From NCBI GenBank assembly GCA_018660415.1, contig JABJKG010000012.1, forward strand, positions 20,159 to 84,158: a DNA stretch of 64,000 bases. Direction: 5' to 3'. The position numbers and the translations under genes are program-made. The notes beneath the pieces were generated by a model that saw nothing but the letters and a program-made list of their open reading frames with translations, was not told the DNA's origin and did not search any database. Positions 50,140-58,806 of the stretch are shown here, in pieces. Numbering within the stretch: position 1 is the first letter of the stretch; each line of letters opens with the position of its first letter. Source of the stretch: a bacterium (GTDB taxonomy: Bacteria; Babelota; Babeliae; Babelales; UBA12409).

Positions 50140-50931
50140 ATGAGGATTTTTGTAATATTTGGCATTTTTTTCACAACACTTATGGTACCTAACGTAACTT
50201 CACCTTTAACTGTAAGAGACGATAACCTCTATCCTCTTAAGTTAGTATTTTGGGATCAAGAGAGTACTAATGTTCTTTCTGATTCACCTCATGCTCCCAG
50301 CATATCATCCATAGAACAAGCTCTTAAAAAAATAAAAAATACAGACAGTATAAATGTTATTAAATACGTCGAAGATTTGTTAGATAACTGCCAAAGTGAC
50401 CTCAAGGCTATGAACACTCAAACCTTTGTTGAAAGTAAAATAGATCGATTGAATCATAGGCACCAAGCAACCATTAAGGAAATTCAAAACAAAATAAAAG
50501 AAACATATGAAGATTGCGAAAAAATGGGAGCAATAGCTTCCTACTTAAAAGCTCATGGAGCTTTAACCAAACATCTATCAGAAAGACCAGCCCTTACAAG
50601 GGAACAAAAAAACGCAACCGGAGATTTGATACGTGCTACTGAGAAACTAGATCTCAACAGTGTAAAAAAAGCTATTGAGGCTGAAGCTGATGTAAATCCA
50701 GGTTTTATGGGAAGTCCTCCTCTTTTAGTTGGCATACAACGCAAATTATCATCGTGTACACCAAAAATCAAAAAACTCCAAAATAGCTTAATTGAAAAAG
50801 AAATGGAACATGCTGAAAAAAATAGAACAATACCACAAACAATTGAAAAGCTTCGTAAAGGCCTGAAGAACTACTGCACGGAACTTGAGAAAATACTTAT
50901 TCACTTAAAAAATCACTATAATCGTTATTAA
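50140..50931 (+). CDS. Secreted helical protein, possibly one ankyrin-like unit
   Basis: 263 residues. Hydrophobic N-terminus (MRIFVIFGIFFTTLMVPNVT) fits a signal peptide. Two charged coiled-coil regions (DRLNHRHQATIKEIQNKIKE at about 100 and ENRTIPQ-type AEKNRTIPQTIEKLRKGLKN near the end) surround a segment DLIRATEKLDLNSVKKAIEA then EADVNPGFMGSPPLLVGI that resembles a single ankyrin repeat boundary. Not enough for a family call. GGAATTTTT precedes the ATG, a weak site. No clear terminator follows directly. Confidence 0.68.
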   Translation: MRIFVIFGIFFTTLMVPNVTSPLTVRDDNLYPLKLVFWDQESTNVLSDSPHAPSISSIEQALKKIKNTDSINVIKYVEDLLDNCQSDLKAMNTQTFVESKIDRLNHRHQATIKEIQNKIKETYEDCEKMGAIASYLKAHGALTKHLSERPALTREQKNATGDLIRATEKLDLNSVKKAIEAEADVNPGFMGSPPLLVGIQRKLSSCTPKIKKLQNSLIEKEMEHAEKNRTIPQTIEKLRKGLKNYCTELEKILIHLKNHYNRY

Positions 50932-51063
50932 AAAATAATTGATATATGTACTTATTTATAGGCTTTCTTGTTAATTGTAGTAAATATTAATATATAGAAA
51001 AAATAAAAAGCACAATCTTACACTTGATACTACACCAATATGAAATTTGTTCTTGTCCTCAAT

Positions 51064-51098
51064 AAAGAAGCCACCGATTTCTCGATGGCTTCTTTTTT
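51064..51098. terminator. Terminator hairpin (tRNA-Gln side, possibly bidirectional)
   Basis: On the minus strand the stem GAAGCCATCGA/TCGGTGGCTTC with a GAAA loop pairs fully (one G-U) and is followed by TTTATT; on the plus strand it is followed by T6 but has one mismatch. It lies 10 nt beyond the tRNA 3' end. Confidence 0.75.
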
Positions 51099-51107
51099 AA
51101 TATCTAT

Positions 51108-51182
51108 TGGCTGGGGTGGGAGGATTCGAACCTCCGCATGCCAGTACCAAAAACTGGTGCCTTACCGCTTGGCTACACCCCA
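51108..51182 (-). tRNA. tRNA-Gln (anticodon TTG), CCA encoded
   Basis: Folds as a cloverleaf of 72 nt plus a genomically encoded CCA (51108-51110). The acceptor arms are TGGGGTG and CACCCCA with discriminator G; the D arm is GTAGCCAAGCGGTAAGGC-like; the anticodon stem CCAGT/ACTGG encloses loop TTTTGGT with anticodon TTG; the T arm GGAGG-TTCGAATC-CTCC is standard. The acceptor and anticodon match known tRNA-Gln. It is the only tRNA seen in the window and lies downstream of spoVG on the same strand. Confidence 0.96.
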
Positions 51183-51211
51183 AAAGATGGGTCTAATCTT
51201 TAATAAGTATA

Positions 51212-51514
51212 TTATAGATTTTCTATATGTTCAACCTGTTCAACGTGTCCTGGTTGCCCTATTTCTATCTTATTATACTCCTCTACGATTTTTTCTTCAA
51301 CCATAGATCTTGTTTCGGAGTTTAATGGATGAACAATATCTCTAAATGAACCATCTTTTCGACGGCGGGATGGCATAGAAACAAACAAACTCTTATCTCC
51401 CTCAATCACCTTCAAGTCTCGAATGATGAAACAATCATCGAAAACTATTGTCGCGTATGCTTTTAATCTTCCACCCTCTTCTACAGGGAATACTTTTACT
51501 TCAGTAATATTCAT
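51212..51514 (-). CDS. spoVG: SpoVG-family RNA/DNA-binding regulator
   Basis: 100 residues. Core of the family: NITEVKVFPVEEGGRLKAYA, TIVFDDCFIIRDLKVIEGDK, LFVSMPSRRRKDGSFRDIVHP and the helix NSETRSMVEEKIVEEYNKIE (consecutive pieces). SpoVG proteins bind nucleic acids and modulate division, envelope and virulence genes in several bacteria. The final ~12 residues (GQPGHVEQVEHIENL) are a small extension. AGGATTGTTGT precedes the ATG. Lies between rsmH and tRNA-Gln. Confidence 0.95.
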   Translation of the reverse strand: MNITEVKVFPVEEGGRLKAYATIVFDDCFIIRDLKVIEGDKSLFVSMPSRRRKDGSFRDIVHPLNSETRSMVEEKIVEEYNKIEIGQPGHVEQVEHIENL

Positions 51515-51638
51515 ACAACAATCCTTGATTGAACGCTGCGTGCGTTATTATAGTGTTCTTGCAAAACTACCTTTGCATCCTTATTTTGACTTCAATCTAT
51601 CTGCATATTAGACCTTTGTCAAACTTTGGCACACATTA

Positions 51639-52541
51639 TCAATTATCGTCAATACACACTTGAGCAGCTCGTAATCGAGCAGAACGGCACGATGGATTTT
51701 CGGCAATTTCCTCATCAGTGGCGGTCACTAATTTTTTCGTTAAACTCTTCAATCCCTTGCCTACTACACACGGATTATTTCTAAAAAACTCTTTTACTAG
51801 TCTATCTTCCAAAGAGTGGAAACTTATGCATACAAGACGCCCATTTTTAGGCAATACTTCTAAAGCAGCAACCAAAAAAGCCTTAATATTATCCAATTCC
51901 TTATTCACATAGATACGCAAGGCCTGGAAAACCCTAGTTGAAGGATGGATCTTCCGCTTTGTATAAGGAACCACCTTGGCAACAAAATCAGCAAGATCTT
52001 TAGTAGTTCTAAATTTCTTCGTTTTTCGCTCCTCAACGATGGCTAAAGCAATCGTTCTAGAGTACCGTTCTTCACCATACTCAGAAAAAATGTACTGTAA
52101 ATCACGAGCCGAAGCCTTATTAAGGACCTCTGCTGCTGTTATTTTGTGATGAGCGGCTGACATACGCATATCTAATGGGGTATCAATCTTAAATGAAAAG
52201 CCATCTCGCTCAAAAATTTGCATCTGAGAAGTCCCAAAATCAGCAAGAATTCCATCAATCTGCTTTATTTTATTCTTTTTGACCAAGCGATATAAAAGCG
52301 AAAAGTTACCCCAAAGGACCTGAATCCGCCCTGGAAATTCCTTTTCTAATGGTGGAGCAAACTTTTTGATCGACTCTTTATCCCAATCAAAAGCAATTAC
52401 CTTACAATTTGGCTCGGCTTGCAGAATTTCACGAGTATGACCACCAGCACCAAACGTCACATCAACGTATACCTTCCCAGGCTGTGGATCTAAATACTCT
52501 AATACCTCTTGTACCAATACCGGCTTATGAATTACTGACAT
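51639..52541 (-). CDS. rsmH: 16S rRNA (cytosine1402-N4)-methyltransferase RsmH
   Basis: 300 residues. MraW/RsmH signatures: HKPVLVQEVLEYL, the SAM site VDVTFGAGGHTREIL, GILADFGTSQMQI (DLGxSSxQ counterpart), FSFKIDTPLDMRM, EYGEERYSRTIALAI, HPSTRVFQALRIYVNKEL and CISFHSLEDRLVKEFFR. It methylates C1402 in the ribosomal P-site region. The DLGVSS motif is altered to DFGTSQ. Four nt downstream of murF, a fragment of the dcw cluster order. Confidence 0.96.
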   Translation of the reverse strand: MSVIHKPVLVQEVLEYLDPQPGKVYVDVTFGAGGHTREILQAEPNCKVIAFDWDKESIKKFAPPLEKEFPGRIQVLWGNFSLLYRLVKKNKIKQIDGILADFGTSQMQIFERDGFSFKIDTPLDMRMSAAHHKITAAEVLNKASARDLQYIFSEYGEERYSRTIALAIVEERKTKKFRTTKDLADFVAKVVPYTKRKIHPSTRVFQALRIYVNKELDNIKAFLVAALEVLPKNGRLVCISFHSLEDRLVKEFFRNNPCVVGKGLKSLTKKLVTATDEEIAENPSCRSARLRAAQVCIDDN

Positions 52542-52545
52542 GATG

Positions 52546-54024
52546 TTAAAAAACCCTTATATCTTTCTCTAGTGGACTAATCTCACTGGCGACAATTGAA
52601 TTTGTCTTTTTTGCTGCTGAAAATGTATTTTGCTTTACTGCAAGACCGTCAACGACCAATGATAACTTAAGAGCATTTGACCCTTTTACAAAAATGGCCG
52701 ATGCATCTTTGAGATATTTTTTCACCAAAGACAAAGCCTCTTTTGAGGTATCCACCAAGTCATACTCTACCCCGGCAGGTAACGTTGCCTCTGCAACCTT
52801 AATATGAGTACCAACCAAGATAACCCGCTTAATAGAAGGCGTCTTTCGCAAAAAACGTCCAAGTTGACGATGCCAAAAGGCACTATCGATCCCCAGCTCT
52901 AGCATATCCCCCAACACCGCAATCTTTGAATGTGGTGTTTCAAGCTTATCAAATGCCAAAAGTGCCATTTTAGTACTTTCAGGACTCGCATTATAGCAAT
53001 CATTTATAAGGATACCTTTATTATTCTTTAATGTTAAATGTTGATACCGCCCAAAAACCGTAACAGCGGTCTGTATAGTATCCACAATAGTCTCATGATC
53101 AATGCCTAAAAGTGAGCCCAGTGCGGCTACCGAGAGCGCCGTCATGATAGATCCTTCATGATTAGTGCTCAGCTTAATAGGATATTTCTTTTGGTATATC
53201 TTCAAAATAAAGGTAATTGAGTCTGAATTTACCTGAATTTTTCTAGCCTGAATTTGATTAGTTGTTTTTAAGCCAAACTTAATAACGGGATGATTATAGG
53301 CTACTTTGGCCAAGTGTGGTTGATCTCCATTAATGATACCTATGTTCTCTTCACTAAAGTTTTTAAACACATTGCGCTTCTCAATTGCAATATCATTTAA
53401 AGAGCCTAACCCTTCAAGATGGCTATGACCAATACTGGTAACCAAGCCAATGGTAGGCATCAACGCATCTGCCAGCCGCTCCATCTCTCCACGTTTATTA
53501 ATACCCATTTCAAAAACCGCCATCTCATGATGATCTCGCATCTTTAAAATACTCAGAGGTAATCCAATTAAACTATTAAGATTTTGCGCTGAACTTATAT
53601 AAGAAATATTTTTTTTCTTTAATAACAGTGCTATATGTTCACGCGTTACCGTCTTGCCAAGCGATCCAGTAATCCCTATAACCGGAATATCCCAATGAGC
53701 ACGCCATGCTCCCGCTAACAACAACAAACTCTCCACGACATCATCTACTAAGATTATTAACTTCTTGTTTAAGAAGTCTGAGGTCAGCCCTTTTAAACAA
53801 TCCTTTTTTTTTCTATCCATAATAACCCCACCAGCATTCTTTTTTTGTAAAACTTCTTTAACAAAATCATGACCATCAACTCGCTTTCCCGATAACGCAA
53901 TAAAAATATCACTCGGAAAAATTGAACGCGAATCAATTGAAAATGAAATATCTTGAGGCAAGAAATCAAACAGGATCTGTGCTTTAGGTAAGGCTTTTTC
54001 AATAAATTCTTTATTAAAAAACAT
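52546..54024 (-). CDS. murF: UDP-MurNAc-pentapeptide synthetase MurF
   Basis: 492 residues from the ATG at 54024 (GGAGA 6 nt upstream), rather than the ATG at 54036 that overlaps this site. Adds D-Ala-D-Ala to the peptidoglycan precursor. N-terminal uridine-binding domain (DISFSIDSRSIFPSDIFIAL), ATP domain with GITGSLGKTVTREHI and VFEMGINKRGEMERL, NDCYNASPESTKMALLAF, and the C-terminal VLGDMLELG block. Its presence with ftsK and the SPOR protein suggests peptidoglycan is made or modified, although other mur genes are not in this window. Confidence 0.94.
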   Translation of the reverse strand: MFFNKEFIEKALPKAQILFDFLPQDISFSIDSRSIFPSDIFIALSGKRVDGHDFVKEVLQKKNAGGVIMDRKKKDCLKGLTSDFLNKKLIILVDDVVESLLLLAGAWRAHWDIPVIGITGSLGKTVTREHIALLLKKKNISYISSAQNLNSLIGLPLSILKMRDHHEMAVFEMGINKRGEMERLADALMPTIGLVTSIGHSHLEGLGSLNDIAIEKRNVFKNFSEENIGIINGDQPHLAKVAYNHPVIKFGLKTTNQIQARKIQVNSDSITFILKIYQKKYPIKLSTNHEGSIMTALSVAALGSLLGIDHETIVDTIQTAVTVFGRYQHLTLKNNKGILINDCYNASPESTKMALLAFDKLETPHSKIAVLGDMLELGIDSAFWHRQLGRFLRKTPSIKRVILVGTHIKVAEATLPAGVEYDLVDTSKEALSLVKKYLKDASAIFVKGSNALKLSLVVDGLAVKQNTFSAAKKTNSIVASEISPLEKDIRVF

Positions 54025-54158
54025 TACTGTCTCCATTGGTCACTTAATCACTATCGTTTTTTTAGTATTCAAAAAAAACGTGGCTATTTTTTGCTCATTT
54101 GTCAAGGAACTCGAATAATATTTTTCAATCTTTTTTCAAAATAATATTAAAAAACACT

Positions 54159-56453
54159 TTATCTTTCTTGTTCTTGTGAGTGAACAACCTTACGCATTTT
54201 TCCACCATCATGAGAAATAATGTGACCATGAGTTTCCAATGTTTCCATAATACGAGCCGAACGGTTATAACCAATACGGAATTTTCTTTGAAGTAAGGAA
54301 ATAGAAATTTCATCAACCTCAGATAAAAACTCTACAACCTCAAGATAGAGTTTATCATCACCATCGAGAAGTGACTCTCCACTCTCTGCTGCTTTTTCTA
54401 AGTCCTGATAAGATTCATATTGTATCTCCCGCTCTTGTCGAATATGCTTCACGATGATTTCAATTTCCGAATTTGATACATAAGCGCCATGAATCCGCTG
54501 AGGAAATGCGGCATGGGAGTTCATAAATAACATATCTCCACGACCAAGCAGCTTCTCGGCACCACCCATATCAAGAATAGTTCGAGAATCCACTTTGGAA
54601 GTTACACGGAAAGATATCCTACTTGGGAAATTGACCTTAATAAGGCCTGTTATAACATCAACCGATGGACGCTGTGTTGCAACAATCATATGAATCCCGG
54701 CAGCACGCGCCATCTGAGCAATACGAACAATAAGGTCTTCAATATGCTTGCCCGTGGTCATCATTAAATCAGCCAATTCATCAATGACTAATACTATGAA
54801 CGGCATCTCTTTTTCACCCTCTTCACCAAACTGTTTATGATATTCAAGAATGTTACGTACGCCCTTTTTTGCCATAATATCATAACGCTGCTCCATTGTT
54901 TTAACCACCCACTTAAGTACCTCTACCGCAAAGTTAGGTTGTGTAACAATAGGAAATAGAAGATGTGCAATATCTGCAAAGTTGGAAAATTCTAATCGTT
55001 TGGGATCAACTAAGATCAAGCGCAATTGATCTGGCGATTTCTTACATAATAAACTCATTAAAATTGTATTCAGTGCAACCGACTTACCAGACCCGGTTGA
55101 TCCTGCAACCAATAAATGAGGCATCTCTAATAAATCAACCACTACATTCTTTCCAATTGCATCACTACCTAACACTAAAGGTAATGAGCCCTTGAATGAA
55201 TTATACTCTTTTGAATGCACTACCTCGGAAAACAACACATTGTTGCGATCAGGATTAGCAACTTCAAATCCAACTACTGACTTCCCTGGAACTGGAGCAA
55301 TTATCCTAATACTGGTTGCTTGAAGCGCTAAAGCCAAGTCATCCTCAAGTGCCAAAATCTTACTCACCTTAATATCTACATTCGGTTTATACTCAAATAA
55401 AGTAATAACCGGACCATACTGAATTGATGTAACTTCACCTTCAATTCCAAAATGCCCCAACTTATCTTTGAGGATATGTGCTCGCTCCTTTAAGAAGTTA
55501 TCTCGATCTTTATCTTCTTTAGGTGACTTGGTAACCGCAGTAAATACCGAAAGATCCGGTAAATGGTATTCATTCACCAATGACTCTTCATCATCAAACT
55601 GTACACTCTCGACCTCTTCACTCATATCTTTCATAGCCAATGCAGGTTCCGTATGATCCTCTTTATCGTGATGATCTGAAATACTTTCATCTGATTCTAA
55701 ATCATCCCAAAATGATTCTTGTGCAATATCTTCGATTAAAACATTGTCATCTTCTTGCGAAAAGAGATCTGGATAACGATTAGCAATAGTTCCACTAGCG
55801 ACCTCAACAATCCATACAACCATTGAATAGACCATCATAGCAAATGCAACACATACCGCTTGAACACCATAGGCAGCCTTTTGTACCAGACGATGCTCTT
55901 GAATGAAAGCAAACATTGCCATTAAAGTATTATAAGGAACCAATACAATAGCTAAGCGAGTTACTATAATTAAAGACGAAAACAATAGAAAGCTTAATAA
56001 AAGCATTACTACTGGCCATTCGAAAAATGTCAGTGCTGCTTGAGCCACCGTATAACCAATCAACCCCCCCGAGGCCATTGTCGTTCCTATATAAACTCCA
56101 CCGTTAATGGTTAATAGAGCAGATGAAGACACCATTCCTATACAACCGGCAATAAACCGATCCCATTCCTTCGATAAGGATAAAAACCTAAACGCTATTA
56201 AAGAAGAATAGAACAGTAAACCAATCAAAAGGTATGCACTGGCTCCGAACAAATAAAAGCAAGCTGCAGCAAAATGTGCGCCAAAAACCCCTAAACTATT
56301 ATAAACATGACGATGAGTATCACTGTAAAATAAAAATGATTGATCCTGCGCGTTATATGATAAAAGCGCCATAGCACTCAAACATGCCACAACCAGTAAG
56401 GCTACTCCCAACAACATGTAACCATATCGACTTATCTTATTATTCAACTTCAT
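54159..56453 (-). CDS. ftsK: DNA translocase FtsK
   Basis: 764 residues from the ATG at 56453; the ATG at 56462 touches the GGAGA site. Four N-terminal membrane segments (about 10-170), an acidic linker (220-300), then the motor: alpha subdomain (HFGIEGEVTSIQYGPVITLF), Walker A AGSTGSGKSVALNTI, Walker B FIVLVIDELADLMM, and RPSVDVITGLIKVNFPSRI. The C-terminal gamma winged helix is present (ISISLLQRKFRIGYNRSARI), which reads KOPS-type sequences. It clears DNA from the closing septum and supports chromosome-dimer resolution. The linker is short compared with the E. coli protein. Confidence 0.96.
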   Translation of the reverse strand: MKLNNKISRYGYMLLGVALLVVACLSAMALLSYNAQDQSFLFYSDTHRHVYNSLGVFGAHFAAACFYLFGASAYLLIGLLFYSSLIAFRFLSLSKEWDRFIAGCIGMVSSSALLTINGGVYIGTTMASGGLIGYTVAQAALTFFEWPVVMLLLSFLLFSSLIIVTRLAIVLVPYNTLMAMFAFIQEHRLVQKAAYGVQAVCVAFAMMVYSMVVWIVEVASGTIANRYPDLFSQEDDNVLIEDIAQESFWDDLESDESISDHHDKEDHTEPALAMKDMSEEVESVQFDDEESLVNEYHLPDLSVFTAVTKSPKEDKDRDNFLKERAHILKDKLGHFGIEGEVTSIQYGPVITLFEYKPNVDIKVSKILALEDDLALALQATSIRIIAPVPGKSVVGFEVANPDRNNVLFSEVVHSKEYNSFKGSLPLVLGSDAIGKNVVVDLLEMPHLLVAGSTGSGKSVALNTILMSLLCKKSPDQLRLILVDPKRLEFSNFADIAHLLFPIVTQPNFAVEVLKWVVKTMEQRYDIMAKKGVRNILEYHKQFGEEGEKEMPFIVLVIDELADLMMTTGKHIEDLIVRIAQMARAAGIHMIVATQRPSVDVITGLIKVNFPSRISFRVTSKVDSRTILDMGGAEKLLGRGDMLFMNSHAAFPQRIHGAYVSNSEIEIIVKHIRQEREIQYESYQDLEKAAESGESLLDGDDKLYLEVVEFLSEVDEISISLLQRKFRIGYNRSARIMETLETHGHIISHDGGKMRKVVHSQEQER

Positions 56454-56981
56454 AAAAACCATTCTCCATATAAATTAATTTTTTTATTTTTTATCATTCA
56501 AAATTTTCTGTAGCATATCATGACATCAATAAGAGAATAAAGAGAATTTTTTAAAAAAAAAATTAATTTTCGTATTAGCTCTGTACATCTACACTTTCGA
56601 AGGCAATTCTTTAAAAGCTTTGATTTAAAGGGCTTTTTCAAATAGCACCCTCTCTCTGCCCCCATTGGAAAAATAAATTCAGCACATAACTCTTTACAAA
56701 AAAAGATTTGTAAATCTATACTGAAAAAGATCATATTGATCGTCGGTGACGATTAATAGTTGACTTCGGGAAGCAAATGTATTAGCGTTTATGTAAAGAT
56801 GCCTAGCGGCAATAGCTAGATACGTTGATGCAATCGGCATTTTGAAAGTAGTAATAAAATCTTTAACCTTATAGTGTTGAAAGGGGGAGCGTCACTCTAG
56901 ACCATTTAAAAATTCAATCGGTGTATTAATAAAATTTTCTATTTGGTTCTTATACAAAAGAACCTTTTAAAGGAGTAACAT
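56454..56981. other. 528-nt intergenic region between ftsK and the outer-membrane protein genes
   Basis: It is AT-rich and must hold the divergent promoters of ftsK and the first outer-membrane protein gene. A 6-bp hairpin ATCGTC-GGT-GACGAT lies at 56739-56753 and a TTGACT hexamer at 56760-56765 lacks a clear -10 at the right distance. A 78-codon minus-strand ORF (56498-56734) is hydrophobic/basic without a ribosome-binding site and was not accepted. The GC-richer stretch 56735-56910 could encode an RNA, but I recognise no family. Confidence 0.4.
56945..56964 (+). promoter_or_regulatory. Leader hairpin just upstream of OMP1
   Basis: GGTTCT pairs with AGAACC around an 8-nt loop, ending 5 nt before the AAAGGAG ribosome-binding site. 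It may stabilise the abundant mRNA or tune initiation. Confidence 0.4.
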
Positions 56982-58652
56982 ATGAAAAATATCTTTAAAG
57001 GTATTTTAGTTCTAAGTCTTTTATGTGCTACGAATGTAGTTCGTCCTGCTAGCGATTGCTGTGATACTTCAGCAGATTGTTGCACAACTACTTCAGACTG
57101 TAATTACCAATACGGCAAAACTTATTTCCACGCTCGTGAAGCAGGAACTAACCTTCCTCTTAACATGATGGGATCTGCTGATAAAATGCACCTCTTTGAA
57201 AAAGAGTGTGAATTTTATGGTGTATTCAGTGTAGCTGTTGGTTATGAAAGAAGCCGTAACTCATGTGGCTTAGGTAAAGTATTCTCATTCAACAAATCTG
57301 GTACAACCACATTTGCTGGTGACCAAGGTACTTCAGGCGGTGCTGGAGCAATCAACATCAATGATTCTTCTTCAGATGCACGTTCAGCTGACTTCGGTAT
57401 GTCAGGAACACACGCTGAAACTCTTACATTCTCACCAAAAATTTCTAAAGTTCTTGTGAACTTTGATCTTTTTGTTGGTTTAGATGAGTTCATCAACGGC
57501 CTTTGGGCTCGTGTAACTGCACCTATCGTTTATGCTAAGTACAACCTTGACCCATGTAACTCAGTTACAGCTGAAGGTGGAGCATACTACCCTGCAGGAT
57601 TTGTAGCGAACACAGCATCAGCTGTTAAAGTTCCTTACACAGACGTTAAAACAGCTTGGAAAACCCAAGGTGCTTACGGTGAAGTTCTTGCATCAGGATA
57701 CGGTAAATTGCCTTGTAAATCACAAAGCAAAACTCGTCTTGGTAATGTAGATATCGAACTTGGTTATGACCTTGTTCGTAACGAATGTGCACGTCTTGGT
57801 GTTAGCCTCTTAGCTGTTGCAGCTACAGGTAACTCACCTGATGTTTGTACTCTATTCGATCCTATTGCTGGAACATTTAACTGGCAGTTCGGTGGATCTA
57901 TTGCTGGTCACTGGGTTCTTTGGAACTGTAATGATGAGCAAACATTCACATTATTTGGTAAAGTAAACCTCGTTCACATGTTCCGTGCTAACAACCAACG
58001 CCTCTTCGGTTGGGGTAACCTCGGTAACGGCTTGTCAGCAGGTAGCTCATACATCCAACTTAAGAAGTTTGATAGCGCCGGTGCTTACACAGGTGAAATC
58101 GAACGTTCACAAAACCTTCTTGCTCGTAAGATCAAAGTTGGTAACTCATTTATGACTGACTTTGCATTGATGCTTCAGTATCGTCGTTGTGCATTCGATC
58201 TTTCAATCGGTTACAACTTCTGGTACCGTTCAAAAGATTCAGCTGAATCATGTGGCGGATGTGTTCTTTCAAGTAAGAAAGTTACTGCTAACACTTACGG
58301 AATTAAAGGAACAGCAGCAGCTGGTGATGGAACAAACAACACAACAGCTTCACTCGACAATACTTTCTTCCAAAAATCAACATCTAACATTGCGTTGTCA
58401 GGTCTTGCTGTAAATGCTGATTCAGATCCACTTCCAGCAGCATCTAACTTCCTTGATGAAGGTGACGTTTGTCAAAGTATTGCACTTGCTCCATCAGCAT
58501 ACTCTAACAAAATCTTCGGTTACCTCGGTTACAACTGGGATAGCTGTGATTACACACCTTACCTCGGTATCGGTGGTATGTATGAATGGGCTAACCAAAA
58601 CCGTGCAGCCGACCAATGGGGTCTCTACATTAAGGGTGGTCTCTCATTCTAA
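56982..58652 (+). CDS. Cys-rich major outer-membrane-type protein 1
   Basis: 556 residues. Signal peptide MKNIFKGILVLSLLCATNVVRPA, then a Cys cluster (SDCCDTSADCCTTTSDC), the start of the barrel (YGVFSVAVGYERS) and many alternating strands such as VLVNFDLFVGLDEFINGLWA, VDIELGYDLVRNECARLGVS, FNWQFGGSIAGHWVLW and CAFDLSIGYNFWYRS. The last residues, QWGLYIKGGLSF, form a typical C-terminal beta-signal ending in Phe for insertion by the Bam machinery. The strands and length fit a large porin-like barrel, perhaps Lpg1974/Legionella-MOMP-like. AAGGAG site, T-ending optimal codons and a strong terminator suggest very high expression. The Cys cluster recalls disulphide-linked MOMPs of Chlamydia. Confidence 0.8.
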   Translation: MKNIFKGILVLSLLCATNVVRPASDCCDTSADCCTTTSDCNYQYGKTYFHAREAGTNLPLNMMGSADKMHLFEKECEFYGVFSVAVGYERSRNSCGLGKVFSFNKSGTTTFAGDQGTSGGAGAININDSSSDARSADFGMSGTHAETLTFSPKISKVLVNFDLFVGLDEFINGLWARVTAPIVYAKYNLDPCNSVTAEGGAYYPAGFVANTASAVKVPYTDVKTAWKTQGAYGEVLASGYGKLPCKSQSKTRLGNVDIELGYDLVRNECARLGVSLLAVAATGNSPDVCTLFDPIAGTFNWQFGGSIAGHWVLWNCNDEQTFTLFGKVNLVHMFRANNQRLFGWGNLGNGLSAGSSYIQLKKFDSAGAYTGEIERSQNLLARKIKVGNSFMTDFALMLQYRRCAFDLSIGYNFWYRSKDSAESCGGCVLSSKKVTANTYGIKGTAAAGDGTNNTTASLDNTFFQKSTSNIALSGLAVNADSDPLPAASNFLDEGDVCQSIALAPSAYSNKIFGYLGYNWDSCDYTPYLGIGGMYEWANQNRAADQWGLYIKGGLSF

Positions 58653-58681
58653 AGTAGAATTTGGCTAAACTATTCTAGTAC

Positions 58682-58719
58682 TAAGAGAGGTTCGGATTAT
58701 TCCGAACCTCTCTTATTTT
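58682..58719 (+). terminator. Rho-independent terminator after OMP1
   Basis: TAAGAGAGGTTCGGA pairs perfectly with TCCGAACCTCTCTTA around TTAT, followed by TTTT. Confidence 0.92.
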
Positions 58720-58806
58720 GTTTAAAAACTTTTCTTTTTTTCTAATTCTTGTTTTATCCGTTCCTTTATTCTATTATCTAGATAATTAATAAAAGGAGAG
58801 ATAAAT

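Noticed and set aside
51040..51306. 88-aa plus-strand ORF
   Set aside because: Runs through a terminator, antisense to tRNA-Gln and spoVG.
56498..56734. 78-aa minus-strand ORF in the ftsK-OMP1 gap
   Set aside because: No ribosome-binding site, odd composition (Phe/Lys/Cys) and no recognisable motif; left as intergenic.
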